Positions 25,801 through 38,100 of a DNA stretch of 64,000 bases are shown here, piece after piece (position 1 is the stretch's first letter; every line of letters begins with the position of its first letter). The position numbers and the translations under genes were made by a program. Source of the stretch: Piper betle (taxonomy: Eukaryota; Streptophyta; Magnoliopsida; Piperales; Piperaceae); assembly GCA_033002965.1 (NCBI GenBank), contig JAURVB010013276.1, positions 21,668 through 85,667 on the forward strand, read 5' to 3'. The notes beneath the pieces are model-generated. The model made no database searches, was not told the DNA's origin, and saw only the letters and a list, made by a program, of their open reading frames with translations.

Positions 25801-26893
25801 TACCGAGTCGGTGGCTTCTGGAAGCACCGCAACGGAAACAGGTAAGCAGCTGATAACATTTAAAGCCACCGTAAATGGAACATCAGTATAAGCGGCTTAA
25901 GTCTTACTGGCGTTTCATTTTCGCTGCAGAAGCAGCGAAGCCAAAAGCCAACGGACGTGCTAAGAAAGCTCCCGCAAAGGAGGTCTGACTCAATTTGAAA
26001 TTTGTTTCTGTTTTTTTTTCGGGATAACCATTTGTCATTGTCATGACTGTTATTGCATGTCTCCTGTGATATTTTTAGCAAGAAAGAGCTTCACCAGTTG
26101 ATAGTGATGAAGACGAGGAAGTGCTCGAATTGAAAGAGCGTTTGGCGAAGTATAATTTGGATTCTTCTCAGGATGAAGCAGGTAACATTTTTAGCAAACC
26201 GATACATGAACAAGTCTGTTTTCTTTTCTATTTAAGTCCACCTATCTAATCATGCGTCCCTGCGTTTTCAGCTGCCATGGAAACTGACCAACCAAAGAAG
26301 AAACAACCCGGCCGGAAGGCTGCAGCCCAAATGCCCACCTCAGGCTACACCGAGATATCTGATGATAATGACCAACAGATACCAGGCATTTCCCATGAGG
26401 ACTTTGAGGTGCAATCGCCGCCCAAGGCGGTTGGCCGAGGTCGAGGAAGGAAAACAAACAACGCTGCAGCGCCAAAGCCACCACCTGCAGGCGGCCGGAA
26501 GACAGGAAAGCTGCCGCCAAGCTGCCGGCATCCAATCAGAGACTTCTGATCGAAATGCTGAAGCCTGCAGCAGCAGGATTAGGGAAGTCCCCTGACAAGA
26601 AGGTGAGGGCCTCCTCTTTCAACAAGAAGAGCGGGTCCGTGTTGAACAGGAAGGAGCGTTAACGTTGAGTAGGATGAGGATGTGGAAGAAGAAGAAAGTC
26701 TCGTCGTTCCAGGGAGTGGGAATTCGTCTCAGACGGGGAGGTGGCGGCGGCACCAACGGCGAGGCCGAGGCCGCAGAGGGCGACGAAGATGCAGAGCAAC
26801 AAGTATGTAATAAGTGATTCGGATAGCGAGGAAGATGAAGAGGACGCTGCCACCGAAGATTCTGACTTTGCCGTTGCCGAGGATGAAGGATAA
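19805..26893 (+). pseudogene. TOP2: DNA topoisomerase II (TOP2) pseudogene, introns retained
   Basis: Exons follow plant TOP2 in order: ATPase domain (LLRPDTYIGSVEKH, DEILVNAADNKQRDPS, TTGGRNGYGTKLTNIFS), TOPRIM (LILKEGDSAKALA; LMIMTDQ joined to DHDGSHIKG), breakage-reunion region (GLKPGQGKILF, YHHGEQSLASNIIGMAQ, the active-site stretch ASARYIYTC, SEGIGTGWSSYIPNYNPRDI) and an acidic C-terminus ending DSDFAVAEDEG-stop at 26893. Examples of exons: 19805-20381, 20940-21233, 21459-21729, 21811-22007, 22091-22300, 22406-22519. Breaks: lost base near 19838; lost base with TAG at 20212; extra G near 21152; TAA at 21489; a tyrosine-to-TAA change near 23126; an LTR insertion at 23245; extra T near 23735; extra A near 24341; frame loss near 24580; loss of frame near 26510. 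Retained introns mean a decayed genomic copy, not a retrocopy. Confidence 0.9.
23245..23605. mobile_element. 361-bp LTR/TRIM-like insertion in the TOP2 exon
   Basis: Starts TGTTGGGCC, ends TTAACCCAACA, and is flanked by CCTTT on both sides (23240-23244, 23606-23610). Removing it with one CCTTT restores LFSSFNRNFVKEIK, the expected TOP2 sequence. Inside, about 100 bp is present twice (23290-23390 and 23508-23605, sharing GCCTCTTTTAATTTAAAA and GGATGTGGGATTAACC). That suits either a solo LTR with an internal duplication or a very small TRIM whose two terminal repeats have diverged. Confidence 0.85.
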
Positions 26894-28083
26894 GAAAATT
26901 TTACTGGATTCCTCGGCTGCTCCACTTTTCAGTTTAACCTCCATCGGATGTTGGTTGTTGTTGCATTCATTAGAGTCTCTAATCGCTTCGTTAATTTGTA
27001 GTACGCTCTCATATCATCTTTTAGCCAAATAAGTTTAACCAATTAATATTTTAATTTTTCCAAAAGTATCAATTTACCTTACCTCTTTGTTAATGTTAAA
27101 AAGGGGATTAACGGGAAACAGGTTATATTACAACAAAATGTAACAAATATACGAAATTCCTTACAATTTGCCTTGCGTTGTGTGATGGGGGGGGGTTGCT
27201 TATTGTTCATCTGGTGGAGGGGTTGAGGACGGGTTTGGTTTGAGAGTAATAGAGATCCTATTATAAATGATTAAATTTGGTAATATAGTAACGGGTACCT
27301 CAATACCGTTAGTTGATTTTTATATTATAGTTTTAATTTTTATATTTTATTATCTTTTAAAATTAATAATTATTTATAAAATTATCAAATATCTTATTTG
27401 TGTTTTTAAAATATTTTTTCATTTATTATAACCTAATATAACATGTATTATTATTATATAATTTGAATATTTTTCTGTAAATATGTAATTTCAATAATTA
27501 AATATGTACCTGTTTCATGAATAGTTAGGTTTTGCTTTAGTGGTAAATAAATAGTTAGGTTTGCTTTATAAATTTAGTTTATATAATGAGTTTGGATTAG
27601 TCTTACCCCGGTCAAACGTGCCCGACAGGCAAACCTAAACAGATGGTGTGTCTGGCAGGTTAGCAATTTTAATTTACAATTTTTTTTTCCTGTTAAAAAA
27701 AATGAGAACAAATCTACTCCATTTGAGATCAGATTGGCTAGACACAGTTCATCATCAAGTTCTCATCAAAATATTCCCAATTTTGCTCCTCCTTCCCTGA
27801 ATTCATCCTTTCCTGACGAGTATGATTGATTCATAGAGCTCTATCGCTTACTTTTGATCAAATTTTATTGATTTACGTGTAAAGATGGTCTTATTGGATC
27901 CATGCTTCTTTATTCTTATAAATCAGCTATGATCTGCTATTATTCGAGTGGATTCTTGCTTCTTTTTGCGAATAATTGATTTTGTTGGCATGCCCATTAT
28001 ACTGTTTCACAGTAATTCCGTGCATTAGGAATGACACTATTCTTGATTGTGATTTTCGTCCGTTACTCTTTCTTAATCTGTAG
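26894..28083. other. Intergenic, leader of the DUF1138 copy
   Basis: AT-rich with no open gene. The part from about 27740 probably held the 5' UTR exon and first intron of the DUF1138 copy, ending in the acceptor at 28082-28083. Confidence 0.4.
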
Positions 28084-29369
28084 GCTCGGAGTTGTTTCCC
28101 GTGTCTGCCAAGTACATAATTGGAGCTGGGCTGGGGTCTTTTTCAATTGCGTATACGGCAGATGCTTTGATTGCTGACAAGAAGTTTTTTGGTGGTCAGT
28201 TAAGTTCTTGTCGTTGATTCTTTTGTTTATGTCCGTTTCGCAAATTGTTTAGGTTGTTCTGAAAGTTATGCAAGAATCATGGCCGATGCAAATAGGAGGT
28301 TCTTACATAAGGCGTCTTGTTGTAGTAGGATGATGCTGTGAGCAAAGGTTGTATCGAAATTAGATTATGTATGTATGCGGTGTCCTGAACATCCTTAATG
28401 CAGGTCTGTGGGATGACATCAGAAATGATTAAATCAAAACAAAAGTTGAAGAATTATTAGTTGAATAAAAAAGAAGATAAGGTCTGCTTCTTCGAGATGG
28501 CTGTTGTGGAGGCCACATTAAAGCTGGAAAACGAAGTGGGCATATAAACTGTAAGATTGCTGTTGAATATATGAAGGAATGTGGGTTGCTTAAATGGAAG
28601 CTGCCTGTCATCGATACATCTATCTGTATATATATATATTTCATATAAAGCTGCTACAAATTCGAAAACTTAATCCTAGTTGCAAGTGTATAAGTAGCAA
28701 TAAGTTATAAATGATTAGTTTTACTAAGTTCTTGTCTCACTTCTGAATGTCCGTTAAACTCCTAGCTGAAGAGACTAACAGTTCAAGTATTATTTTGAAT
28801 ATCATTAAGTTTTGGATTTTTGGACTGTCTTATATAGGTAGTGGCAAATGGGTAATTTCGCTAAGTTCTTTCTCTGTTCCGAGTGTCCCTTGGATTTTGC
28901 ACTGAAGAAACAAAGAATTCGAGTGGTGTTTGCCAAAAAAAGAAAATAAATCGAGTTGCAATTCTAAACTGTCCCCCCCAAAAAAGTTTTAGTAAATGTG
29001 TTTTGGTTTTTTAGCGGGCCAAACGTAATTTATCATCTCCTAGAGTCAATTTCTCATATTTCAGTGTTTGACCGTTAGAAGGGAGGTGTGTTACTTATGT
29101 AGCAAAATTTGGAGCGTTACCATCACTTTAAATTTTTTAAGTAGGCAGAACTATTTTCTTTTGCAGCAAAGTTCGATGCGATTTTAGTTTGGCTAAAGTT
29201 TCTCTATCTGCAATATCATCAGGCACCACACCAAGAACAGCAGCGGATAAAAAATGGTGGGAAGAGAGATAAGAAGTTTCAAGAGTGGCCTCGCACAGCT
29301 GGACCTCCAGTTGTGACGAATCCCATCAGTCGCCAGAATTTTATTGTCAAGACCCGTATCGACTCTTGA
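28084..29369 (+). pseudogene. DUF1138-family small membrane protein, broken copy
   Basis: Two exons, 28084-28194 and 29223-29369, join as KKFFGG|TTPRT. They encode VSAKYIIGAGLGSFSIAYTADALIADKKFFGG and, after the break, WPRTAGPPVVTNPISRQNFIVK. This is the plant DUF1138 family: proteins of about 75-90 residues with an N-terminal membrane segment and unknown function. The codon where the family starts with methionine (MSAKYI) reads GTG at 28101. Two bases are missing near 29267, so the frame runs into TAA after KKWWEER. Both defects suggest a pseudogene; an alternative upstream start cannot be excluded but would not cure the deletion. Confidence 0.72.
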
Positions 29370-30127
29370 GGTTCAATGAAATAATCGATGTAAGTTATGG
29401 GATCCCAACACAATTGAGAGCTGGAGAGGAAACTATTCTTGAATTTATTAGGTTTGCATGGGGGGCAGTGACTTCACCTATTGACAAGATGTTTTGGTTT
29501 GAAATGCATTTTGTTGGATCCAACAAACAAATACAAGTTGTTTTATGGTCTATAACTTGCACAGTTTGCTTGTTCCTGATAAGTTCTCTACACGTCACTT
29601 ATGGCTTATGAGCAACCAACATACAATAACAAAAATTTGGCTTTCAATCGGCCTGGGATGAAAAATACCGAGTTAGTCAAGTTCAAGTTCATCTGAATTG
29701 GTTGATGTTTTCTAGTAGACAATTCTATCTGATTTGATAAAGCTTGGTTGCGTTTCAATAATTCGTGAACTTTGCAATTTGCTGCTACTGGAATCCATAG
29801 AAACACGAAATGATAGCTTCAAATACCTGGCCATCTGAATCACTAGAATATGCTATATAACGAACACGAGGAACTGTTGGTATGACCCTGTTACAGAGTT
29901 CCATGATGACTTTCCCCAAAATTGCACTTACCTTGTAGCATAAAACAAACAATAATTTACAACTAGTATGAGAACTGCATCACTGTCAATATGGAACTAA
30001 AACTTCAATCTACCTTGGGAATAAACCTTATACCAAGTTCAGAAACAGGACGCAGCCTCGAAGTCCAACTGTTATCCTTACTCACCATACAAACTTTCGA
30101 CATCTTATAGATGTGCTCACTCAAACC
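29370..30127. other. Intergenic, no gene seen
   Basis: 3' flanks of the converging DUF1138 copy and PPR pseudogene. No recognisable feature. Confidence 0.4.
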
Positions 30128-30756
30128 TCATGTGATCCAACTACAGCCAGGAATTTTGACAACATCTCTTGATATCATTATCATCCTAACATGGGAGACG
30201 TCGTCCCATCTACCACAAGCAGCATAAGAGTTATATAACAGAACGTAAGCTGCAGCATTATGTGGATCCTGTTCGATGACCACCAAAGCAATTCTTCTAG
30301 CAGCTTCCAAATGATAATGGTCTTTACATGCATCAAGTAAAGTTAGCCAAGCCAAGGCAACGGACGTTGCTTGAAATGACATTTTCTTTATGAAGTCCTC
30401 TGCCTCTACCAGCTTTCCAGATCTTCCTAGCATATCAACCATATATAGCGCTCAAGCTTCACTTCCGCCAAACTGTCATTGACCATCATCTGAAAGAAAA
30501 CCATTCCCTGATCAAACATTCTCGAATGCCTGCAGCCAGTGAGCAAGCCAAAATACGTAATTTCATCTGGCTGCATTCCGAAGTTGGTCATCTGTTTGTA
30601 AAAGTCGAGTGCTTGTGAGCCAAGCCCATGTTGTGCACAGCCAACTTGATCCATGACACAAGGTTTTTCTTGTCCTTGTTGTTTAAGATGGCCACGCCAT
30701 CGTAAATACTGCTCGAGCTTGGTATACAATGAAATGAGCAAATTCCCGGTATAAGG

Positions 30757-31289
30757 TGTTGGGATTAACCAAACAAACTAAATACAAATCCCCTATTTTA
30801 ATACATAAGGATAAAAAGTATCAAGCAAATAGAGAGACGATAAGATAATTTTGCGTGAAAAACTCTAAATTTGGGAAAAAAACCACTGGCAAACGGCCAG
30901 ATTAAATTCACTATATTACAATTTTGATACAGAATAGATCTACAAGAGAACAAATTCTCCAATACCAATTTACTGTATTTTATACAAAATTGATATAAAG
31001 TTGTAGAAAATAATAAAGAAAGAATATTATAGATTAAGAACTTGACGAAATTACTATTGATGATTGCAAACCAATCTCAACAATGCATTCACCTTTTTCA
31101 ATCTACACAATTTTCTTTCTCCCTTTGTAACAGCTTTTCTCCAAAACCCAAAAATTAGAAAAAACCCCGAAGAAGAAAGTGTCGTACGTTGTTTCTATCC
31201 CTTTTAACTAACAAAATTTGGAAAATCTTGATTTTTGTCCAAAATAGGTTTAGTAGTTCATGTATTTATGGAAGAGGGACAACCCAACA
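30757..31289. mobile_element. 533-bp solo LTR inside the PPR pseudogene
   Basis: TGTTGGGATTAACC at the left and GGACAACCCAACA at the right form TG..CA ends. The flanks TAAGG (30752-30756) and TAAGT (31290-31294) are a 5-bp duplication with one change. Inside is GCGTGAAAAACTC..AATTTGGG, a phrase common in Copia-type LTRs. PPR coding sequence resumes directly on each side. Confidence 0.75.
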
Positions 31290-31964
31290 TAAGTTTCTGA
31301 TCCAGCCTAATTTGATAGCTAAAGCATGAATTCCTTTCCCCACATCAAGGATTTCTAGCTCAACACATGAGTTTAGAGTACTGGTAAACGTAAAAATGTT
31401 AGGTTCAATTGAATAACAAGACGCAGAAGACGCCTACAGCTTGTCGATGTTTCGAGTTCAAGCTGTAACCAGTGATAAGAGCAGTCTACAGAACAACATC
31501 TTCACGGACAACATCGTCAAAAAACTTGTGAGCGCTGTCGGTTTTCCCGCAGGTGGAATAAAGAGTAACCAAGGATGTAGCAATGTAAGGGTCAGCACCT
31601 GATTATACGAGATGGGCATGAAATTGAACACCTTTGGTAAGGGAGCGAGCGTTGGCACAAAGAGGAAGTAGAGAAGCAAATGTATCGGAAGTAGATTGCA
31701 ATCTGGAAATCCGCAATTCGTGAAACAAAGACAATGCTTCGTCGCCATGATCTCCAATTTGGTGGAGCGCCCCAATTACTGTGGTCCATGAGATCACATT
31801 AGGTTGGGGCATTTCCTTGAACAGTTTGTATGCATCCTCAACTCTTCCGTTAACAACATAACCGTACATCATTGAGTTCCATGCGGCAGTGTCTCGCACT
31901 GGCATTTTCCGGAACAACTCCTCTGCAGCTTCAACTCTACGCGGCTGGGCCAGACCACGGTTGA

Positions 31965-32591
31965 AAAAATCGTTGGAATCGGACAATTTAAATTGGATAG
32001 TGTAAAATCCGCATTAAATTTGGGTGGAATTGGTTTGTGAATCGGTTTTGGGTAAATTATTAAAATACTTTTTAATTTATATTATATAAATTATTTATGC
32101 ATAGGTAAAATAGAAATTTAAAATTTATAATGATAGAAATACCCCTTATTCTCCATCCGTCGCTGTTGCCACCATTTTGCTCTGGTAGGGCCGGCAGGGG
32201 GAGGCAAGGCCGACGGGGGATGGATTGGGACCGACAGGATTAGGGTGGCTGGGTGGGGCCGGAGGGGGGAGTCTGGGCGTGGCAGGGCTGGCAGGGGAAG
32301 GTCGGCGACGGCTGGGTGACGAACGGGAGTGGTATTTTCATAATTAAAAGTTGACTAGATTCTAACCCGAGTAAAAAATAATAATTAATTAAAAATAATT
32401 TTAAAAAATCTAAAAAATATCATAAAATATAATACATATAATAATATCAAAATTACATCAATATCTAATTTTTATATATTTATATTATTAATGGTTAAAT
32501 TATTATATATGACCAATTTGAACCGATTCAACTAAACCGATTTTTATCTAATTTAGACCAATTCTGATTCCGATTCCAATTCCGATTTTTA
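31965..32591. mobile_element. AATCGG-type element, copy B, inserted in the PPR gene
   Basis: Begins AAAAATCG, ends CGATTTTTA and is flanked by TGA on both sides (31962-31964, 32592-32594). Deleting the element plus one TGA rejoins the PPR frame (..SAQVNRGLAQPRRVEAAEELF), which fixes these borders and supports a 3-bp target duplication. It has a GC-rich middle (32150-32330) and an AT-rich right half shared with copies A and C. It encodes no transposase. Confidence 0.75.
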
Positions 32592-32897
32592 TGACTTGGG
32601 CAGACATGACGCTCCGCTCCGGAATAGCATGGAACAGCTTGCAAGCACGGTCCAAGTAGCCGCAGTTGACACGGTCTTAATGACGGCGTTCCATGAGAGA
32701 GTATCTCGCCCGGGCATCCTGTAGAAAAGCTTTAGAGCCTGATAAATCTTAGCTAGATGCGAGTACCCGTTGATCACGACCGTGTAGAGATATAAGTCGG
32801 GACGAGGGACGATGCCAAATATGAGGCGAGCCCCATCCACTCTTCCATTTCTAAGATGAAGGGAAATCACGGCAGGAAGTCGTTTGGAAGAATGCAT

Positions 32898-33323
32898 GGC
32901 ACAAAGGTCAAATCCATCTCAGAATTAAAGACACCAGCGAGTGCAGTATCAGACGCAGGCTTATAAGTTTTCATGTCCAGAGACCATTGCAACATTAAGT
33001 AGCAATAGCTGCAGGAGTGGGAGCACGGTAAATGTTATATAAACTCTGCTACGGGAGAAACATTATTAATCGAGGGGGTGGAAGAGACTATAGAGTATTA
33101 TAGTGAGAAAGATGGAATACAAAGTATTACATACAAAGATGATACGTTAAACTAGAATAGAGCAGGTGTACACCTATAAAACCGAAGGAAGGTAATGTGA
33201 CACATATTCTATGATCACTAGGTACATGCTAAGCAACAGAATTTGATGCCACATGGACACTCCAACTGCTACAAATGTTGAGTAGTTGTCAGATATCCGC
33301 AATGAAACACGACAAGCTAAGTA
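32898..33323. other. Short intergenic gap
   Basis: Former promoter of the PPR gene and 3' UTR of the OBERON-like gene. Nothing else seen. Confidence 0.4.
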
Positions 33324-36300
33324 TCACGTACTAAGGTTTCCTTTCGTTGCTTCCATCTTCAACAACAAGTCCTTCATATCTGCTTCCATTCTAGCCTTCA
33401 TATTGAAATACTCAAGGTGGGCTCTCTCCAGAACCTGTACTTCTTCCAGTTTCTGCCTTCGTCTTTCTTCTGCTTCAACCAGATTTACCTTTCTGATTTG
33501 ACTCTCATACTCCTCCTCAATCTTTTCGTTCTTGGCCGTTGCAATACGTTTCAAGTCTTCGGCCTCCCTTCTCGCATCATCTGCTTTTGTTATGAACATT
33601 TTTGCTTCAGCCTGCTTCCTCCGCACTATGCTCTCCAGTTCATCAAAGAGGAGCTTCTTTTCAGAAATCGTTTGCAACTTTGGTCCCTCTGCTCGCCTGC
33701 TCAACTTTTCCCAATCCAAGATTGGTGAAACCCCGTTTGCTTTGTCGTTATGAAGTGGGGCATTCTCCGCGTAAGCTGGTCTTAACCACAAAGAGTCTTG
33801 GCTGGGACCAATCGCACAGTGAGCTCTCTCTCCAAGATTCTTTTGGGGAGGAGTCTCTACAGGCCGGAAGGTTGGAGTTTTGTTCATCTTGGATTCATTT
33901 TCTGCAAGTTGAAAACAAATACAGTTAAACATCAAGTGCCATGCTGTAAAATTCTATTAGATCAAAATGCATATATCGATAGAAACAGGAAGGATAGGAC
34001 AGTTTGGTGGTTATCAACAAACTTGTATTGGTGGAGGCAACATACATACATTCAAAAGAATAAAACATATGGAATGCAATTAATTGGAAATTGAATATCC
34101 ATGATCACTAATCAAGTTGAAGCAAAAAAGTAAGTCGGATACAAAGCAAATGAATTGACAGTGTGCATGCCTCGGTAACTGACGTTATAGGTTAGTCATA
34201 GGTTTTAGTTATAAAATGTAGCTAGCCTACAATTAACAATCCATCCTAGCTAAATAAATTTAGATAGAGCTGCAGAAATGATAAGTAGCAAAATTAAACA
34301 ATAAAAATAATTAAACAAATAAAAAAGCACTTCTTAAAAATGGATCTAAAAACGTATTGACGATTTAGAAGGCAATCACCTGTTAGGAATGCCATGACAC
34401 CGTTATAAACTTCCAACAAATTTGATTTGCTTCCCAGTCTTTCCAGCATTCTTGTAGCCACATCATAAAGTTGCCTTCCTCTAGCATCTTCACTGGCTCG
34501 AAAAATCCTCCTTACATACTCAAGCTCCTTGCTGAACGTCTCCGCCTTCCACTCTTTTGCACAAGTTCTAAAGACTTCCATTACAAAGCCAAACATCTCA
34601 GAAGGATGGCCACAAACACAAAAAAACTGCATTTCGGTTGTTCCATGGGAACCAGTTGCATTCCTTCCATTTCTGATGTGGGAGCCCCTCAAGGCACAGT
34701 CTGTATGACACCAATGTACACAAACATCGCAGCCAACCCAACTGCAAGTATTGTCTGCCATGTCAAATTTGGAACAAATTATACACATGCAGGCACTGCA
34801 GAAACCATTTTTCTCGCCACAGACTTTGCAATCACATTCATCCACCGGTAAAATACTTTGGCAAGTCAAATTTCTACACTTCAGGTTCAAAAATATTTCA
34901 ACCATGTCAGCTGAAGCCACATTAGCTGCCTTGCTAAGGAAGTCCGCTAGTCCAGTCTTAACAGCTACAAGGATTTCCAATTGGACTCTGTGACAGGTAC
35001 TCAACGTTTCCAGCTTCAGATCAGACCTACCATCAAGCAATTCTTGCAAAGAGCGAATTTTGGCTTCATTGTTCAGCATCTTACCAGCGATTTCTTTCAA
35101 ATAGGATAAAGACTGATCTGGAATTTCTTGAATTCTTCTAGCCATAAGAGGTGTAGGCTCTCTAACTATCTTTGCCACAATTCTTTCAGCCACTCCAGGA
35201 CTGGTGATGGAAAACTTATCGGTGTCTCCCTGGCTAGTTCGAAATAGAACACCACCGCCGTTTCTTTCCTTTGTGACCCATCTCTTGTCCCTACTATGCT
35301 CCGACCTAGCTGCATCAAAAGAGCCAATACTCTGTGTGGGGGATCTGGTCTCATCGTGCCTTAGATGATTTGAAGATTGTCTGTGAAGACTAGCCTGACG
35401 ATCCACCACAGGGATACCCGTACTCCCAGAATGACCATGTAAAAGGCCATTTGATGCCTGAGCTGAGTGAGCAACTCCATTTCCATTTTGCATTATCTTC
35501 TGGCATAGAGGAATATCCTTCCTCTTAGGGTCATTTGAAGATTGCCCTTGCCATATACCCGTAGAAGCATGTTCTACACCTTGAAATATGGGGTGACTGC
35601 CAACAGAATTTTCATAATCATAAGAGTTATGCGTGAGAGAACAGCTGGGGTTGTGAACAAATGTCTGAGAACCAGAGATGGAGACTGAAGCTGTAAATCC
35701 ATCCGACTGAGTATAAGTTGTTGTCGGCAAGGAATGAAGGCTCCTTCCACGGCTTGGAGAATTTGGTGCCTGCCTGAGATTATTGTCACTGGAGGGAAGA
35801 GCGGCAGATAAAAAATTTGGCAGTCCAAGCGACAGATTAAGAGGTTCCATCTTCAGCTCGTCGCTTCTACTCTTGCTATGATATGTGGAACCAACATTCT
35901 TTTCTTTGACCAGATCAGAGTGAAGAAATAGGTCTAGGCCTCTGTTACTCGGGCCTTCCATGGCATCATCCCTTTCCATATTTAGATTCCCACCATAGTT
36001 GCCGGAGTCGCCCACATTGGTGAGTGAAATGGCAAGATTTTTACCTTTATCCTCACCATTGCTCTGATTCACCTTTTCTGTCATTAGCTTCAGAGCAACT
36101 ACTGGACCGCAGTTCTCTTCGTGTAAATCCCTGTGGGAATCATGATTCTCAAAATCTCCAGCTTCCATTTCAAGATCAAACCCTCGTCTCTCCAGACGCT
36201 TCAGTTCTGAAGAAGAAGGCACCCCGTCCATAGCCCGCCCTCCCGGAGATGAAATCGTCTCTACACCAGTTCCCTCAACAATCTTCTCCTCCAAAGTACT

Positions 36301-37449
36301 ATGCAAAGGCATTTTTTCTTCCTTCCCATCGTCCACATTCTCTCCACTGACACAAGCAACAACAACCATTTCATCATTCTCCACTAATTCACTTACATTT
36401 TCCTCAGAATTGACTATCACTTTGCTCATCTCTTCAGCACAAGCTACCTCAGTTCCATCATTCTCTCGACCACCCACTTTATCATCATCCTCAGTCTCTT
36501 TAGTCTTCATCTCTACATCCGCAGCCTCTTCCATTTTCACATCCATCTCCGAGCTAGAGTTCAGCCAAACATTGCTTTCGACCTCCAACTGCTTGTCACA
36601 CTGTCCACCAGCAGCAGGAGCCTCCAACTCCGGCACGGGCTCCTCCGGCGGCAGTTGAGGCTCAGATTGTGGCTCGGGCTCAAGCTCGCCTTCCTCCATT
36701 TCACTACTGTTCCCGCTCTTATCATGCATCTCCTCCTCTGCCTTCTTCGCCTCTACGTTCCTGCTCCTCCCACTGCCCGGCTCCTTCCACCGATGCGGCG
36801 CTTGCTTTGATGGCGGCGGCGCCGCCGGAGTGGGAGGCGATATGGCACTGGCCACCGCTCTGTTCTCCGACGCAGCCCGGTGACCGGCCCTATCGGAACC
36901 GAACTTGGAATCTCCGTCGGAATCCCTATTACCCACGCCGCCGGATCTCCGCCTCACGTCGTCTCGCCTGATCCGATCCCTGTCGGATCGAAAGCCCTTG
37001 GGGATATCTAGTCGGAAGGAGGAAGATGAGAAGAAGCTGTCAGAACGGTGCATCCGTTCACCTCCGTACCCACCCCGAGGCGACGCCGTCCGAGGATCGC
37101 CTGCTCCGCCGCCGGAGTCGCGATACCGATCGAAGGCCTTCCTGGAGCTCCTGTCAAAGCCGTCGGGATCGTGATCGAAGCGAGGCTTCCTGGAGCTCCT
37201 TGATGTTCCGTCCCTCTCGTCGTCCAAGCTACGATCGTAAGAAGCGGGCGCCGAGGAAGGGGAGGGAGCTAACCCCACCCTGCGCCCATTGTCGACGGCG
37301 CCCTTGGGATAGAACCTACGGTGAAGCAACGAAGAAGAAGAAGAAGAGCGGTCGAGGTCGGCATCCCGGCGGCCCCAATCCTTAGCGCCGCCGACGGCCT
37401 TCTCCGCCGCCACATCCAGATCCTCCCCGTACGACTTGGGCCTCTTCAT
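33324..37449 (-). CDS. OBE4: OBERON4-like PHD-finger protein
   Basis: Exon 1 is 37449-34380 and exon 2 is 33901-33324. The donor ACAG|GTGATT and acceptor TTGCAG|AAAATG join as FLTENESKMNK, giving 1215 codons plus stop. I chose the ATG at 37449 (MKRPKSYGEDLD), the usual family start, over the in-frame ATG 18 bases upstream. Order: an Arg/Ser/Asp-rich N-terminus (about 1-250), an acidic region (about 250-420), an OBERON helical region (about 770-850), a PHD finger (about 855-950, with CKVCGEKNGFCSACMCIIC and CVHWCHTDCAL) and a C-terminal coiled coil (about 1085-1210, RKQAEAKMFITKADDARREA). OBERON/TITANIA proteins are nuclear, bind histone H3 tails and are needed for meristem establishment in the embryo. 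Length fits the long OBE4 type better than OBE3. The frame is intact. Confidence 0.92.
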
Positions 37450-38100
37450 ACCTGAACCACACCACAACCACCCAAACCCCCCAAAATGGGACCTCCTTCA
37501 ATCGCAAAGAAAACCCACCCACCCGCCCACCTCTCCCTCCAGCTTTCCTCACAAACCCAGCACGCCGCCCATACCTCTCTCTTTGAAAGAAAATTAGTAA
37601 AAAACCCAGTCAGAAACACACCATCACCTTTCCCCAAAAATCATATCAAACCCTCCTCCCCATACACATAAACATACACAGCAGAATCACTCACATCGAC
37701 GACAGCCCCACGCCCAAAATTGTACCAACCAGAAAACAACCCGCCAGGAGATGAGAAGAGGAGGAGCCGTGTACCTGTGAAAGGTAGGAAGTGAACAGCC
37801 GAGAAGGTGAAGACGTAGACAAATAAATATGAAGAAGAAGAAGAAGAAGAAGAAGAAGAGGAGGATTGAGATTGAACGATGAAGATCGGGGAAGAGTGAA
37901 AAAGATTGACGAAGGCGTGCGAGGGGAGAGAGAGGCGACAGACGTGTAAAAGATGGGACAAACAGTCAACGCAGTATATAAGATGGAAGCGGATGAGGAG
38001 GGAGTGGTCCGCACCTCCTTTGGTTTGGTCAATCCGCCTCTTTCTCCCTCTCTCTCACCGCTTCCTTCTCCCAATTTTATTATGTATATATAAATCACTT
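37450..38100 (-). promoter_or_regulatory. OBE4-like 5' UTR and promoter
   Basis: Pyrimidine-rich leader on the minus strand, containing a (GAA)n/(TTC)n tract at 37831-37862. CTTATATACTGC (37972-37983, minus strand) is a good TATA candidate about 530 bp before the ATG, implying a long, possibly intron-containing 5' UTR. Confidence 0.45.

Larger units (their letters stand above)
30128..32897 (-). pseudogene. PLS-class PPR gene (At5g46460-like), broken by two transposons
   Basis: Reading the minus strand: 32897-32592 gives the N-terminal PPR motifs (KLFYRMPGRDTLSWNAVIK). After an insertion, 31964-31603 gives AAEELFRKMPVRDTAAWNSM and GRVEDAYKLFKEMPQPNVIS. From 31602 motifs continue through in-frame stops (HAHLV*SGADPYIATSLVTLY, VVREDVVL*TALITGYSLN) and a shift into FTFTSTLNSCVELEILDVGK. 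A second insertion follows, then 30741-30128 gives the last PPRs and E motif (MVDMLGRSGKLVEAEDFIKK to PGCSWIT-stop). Such proteins act in organelle RNA processing or editing. The motif order and phrases such as TAL..GYSLN.KH resemble Arabidopsis At5g46460 as I remember it. Two insertions, stops and frameshifts make it non-functional. Confidence 0.87.
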
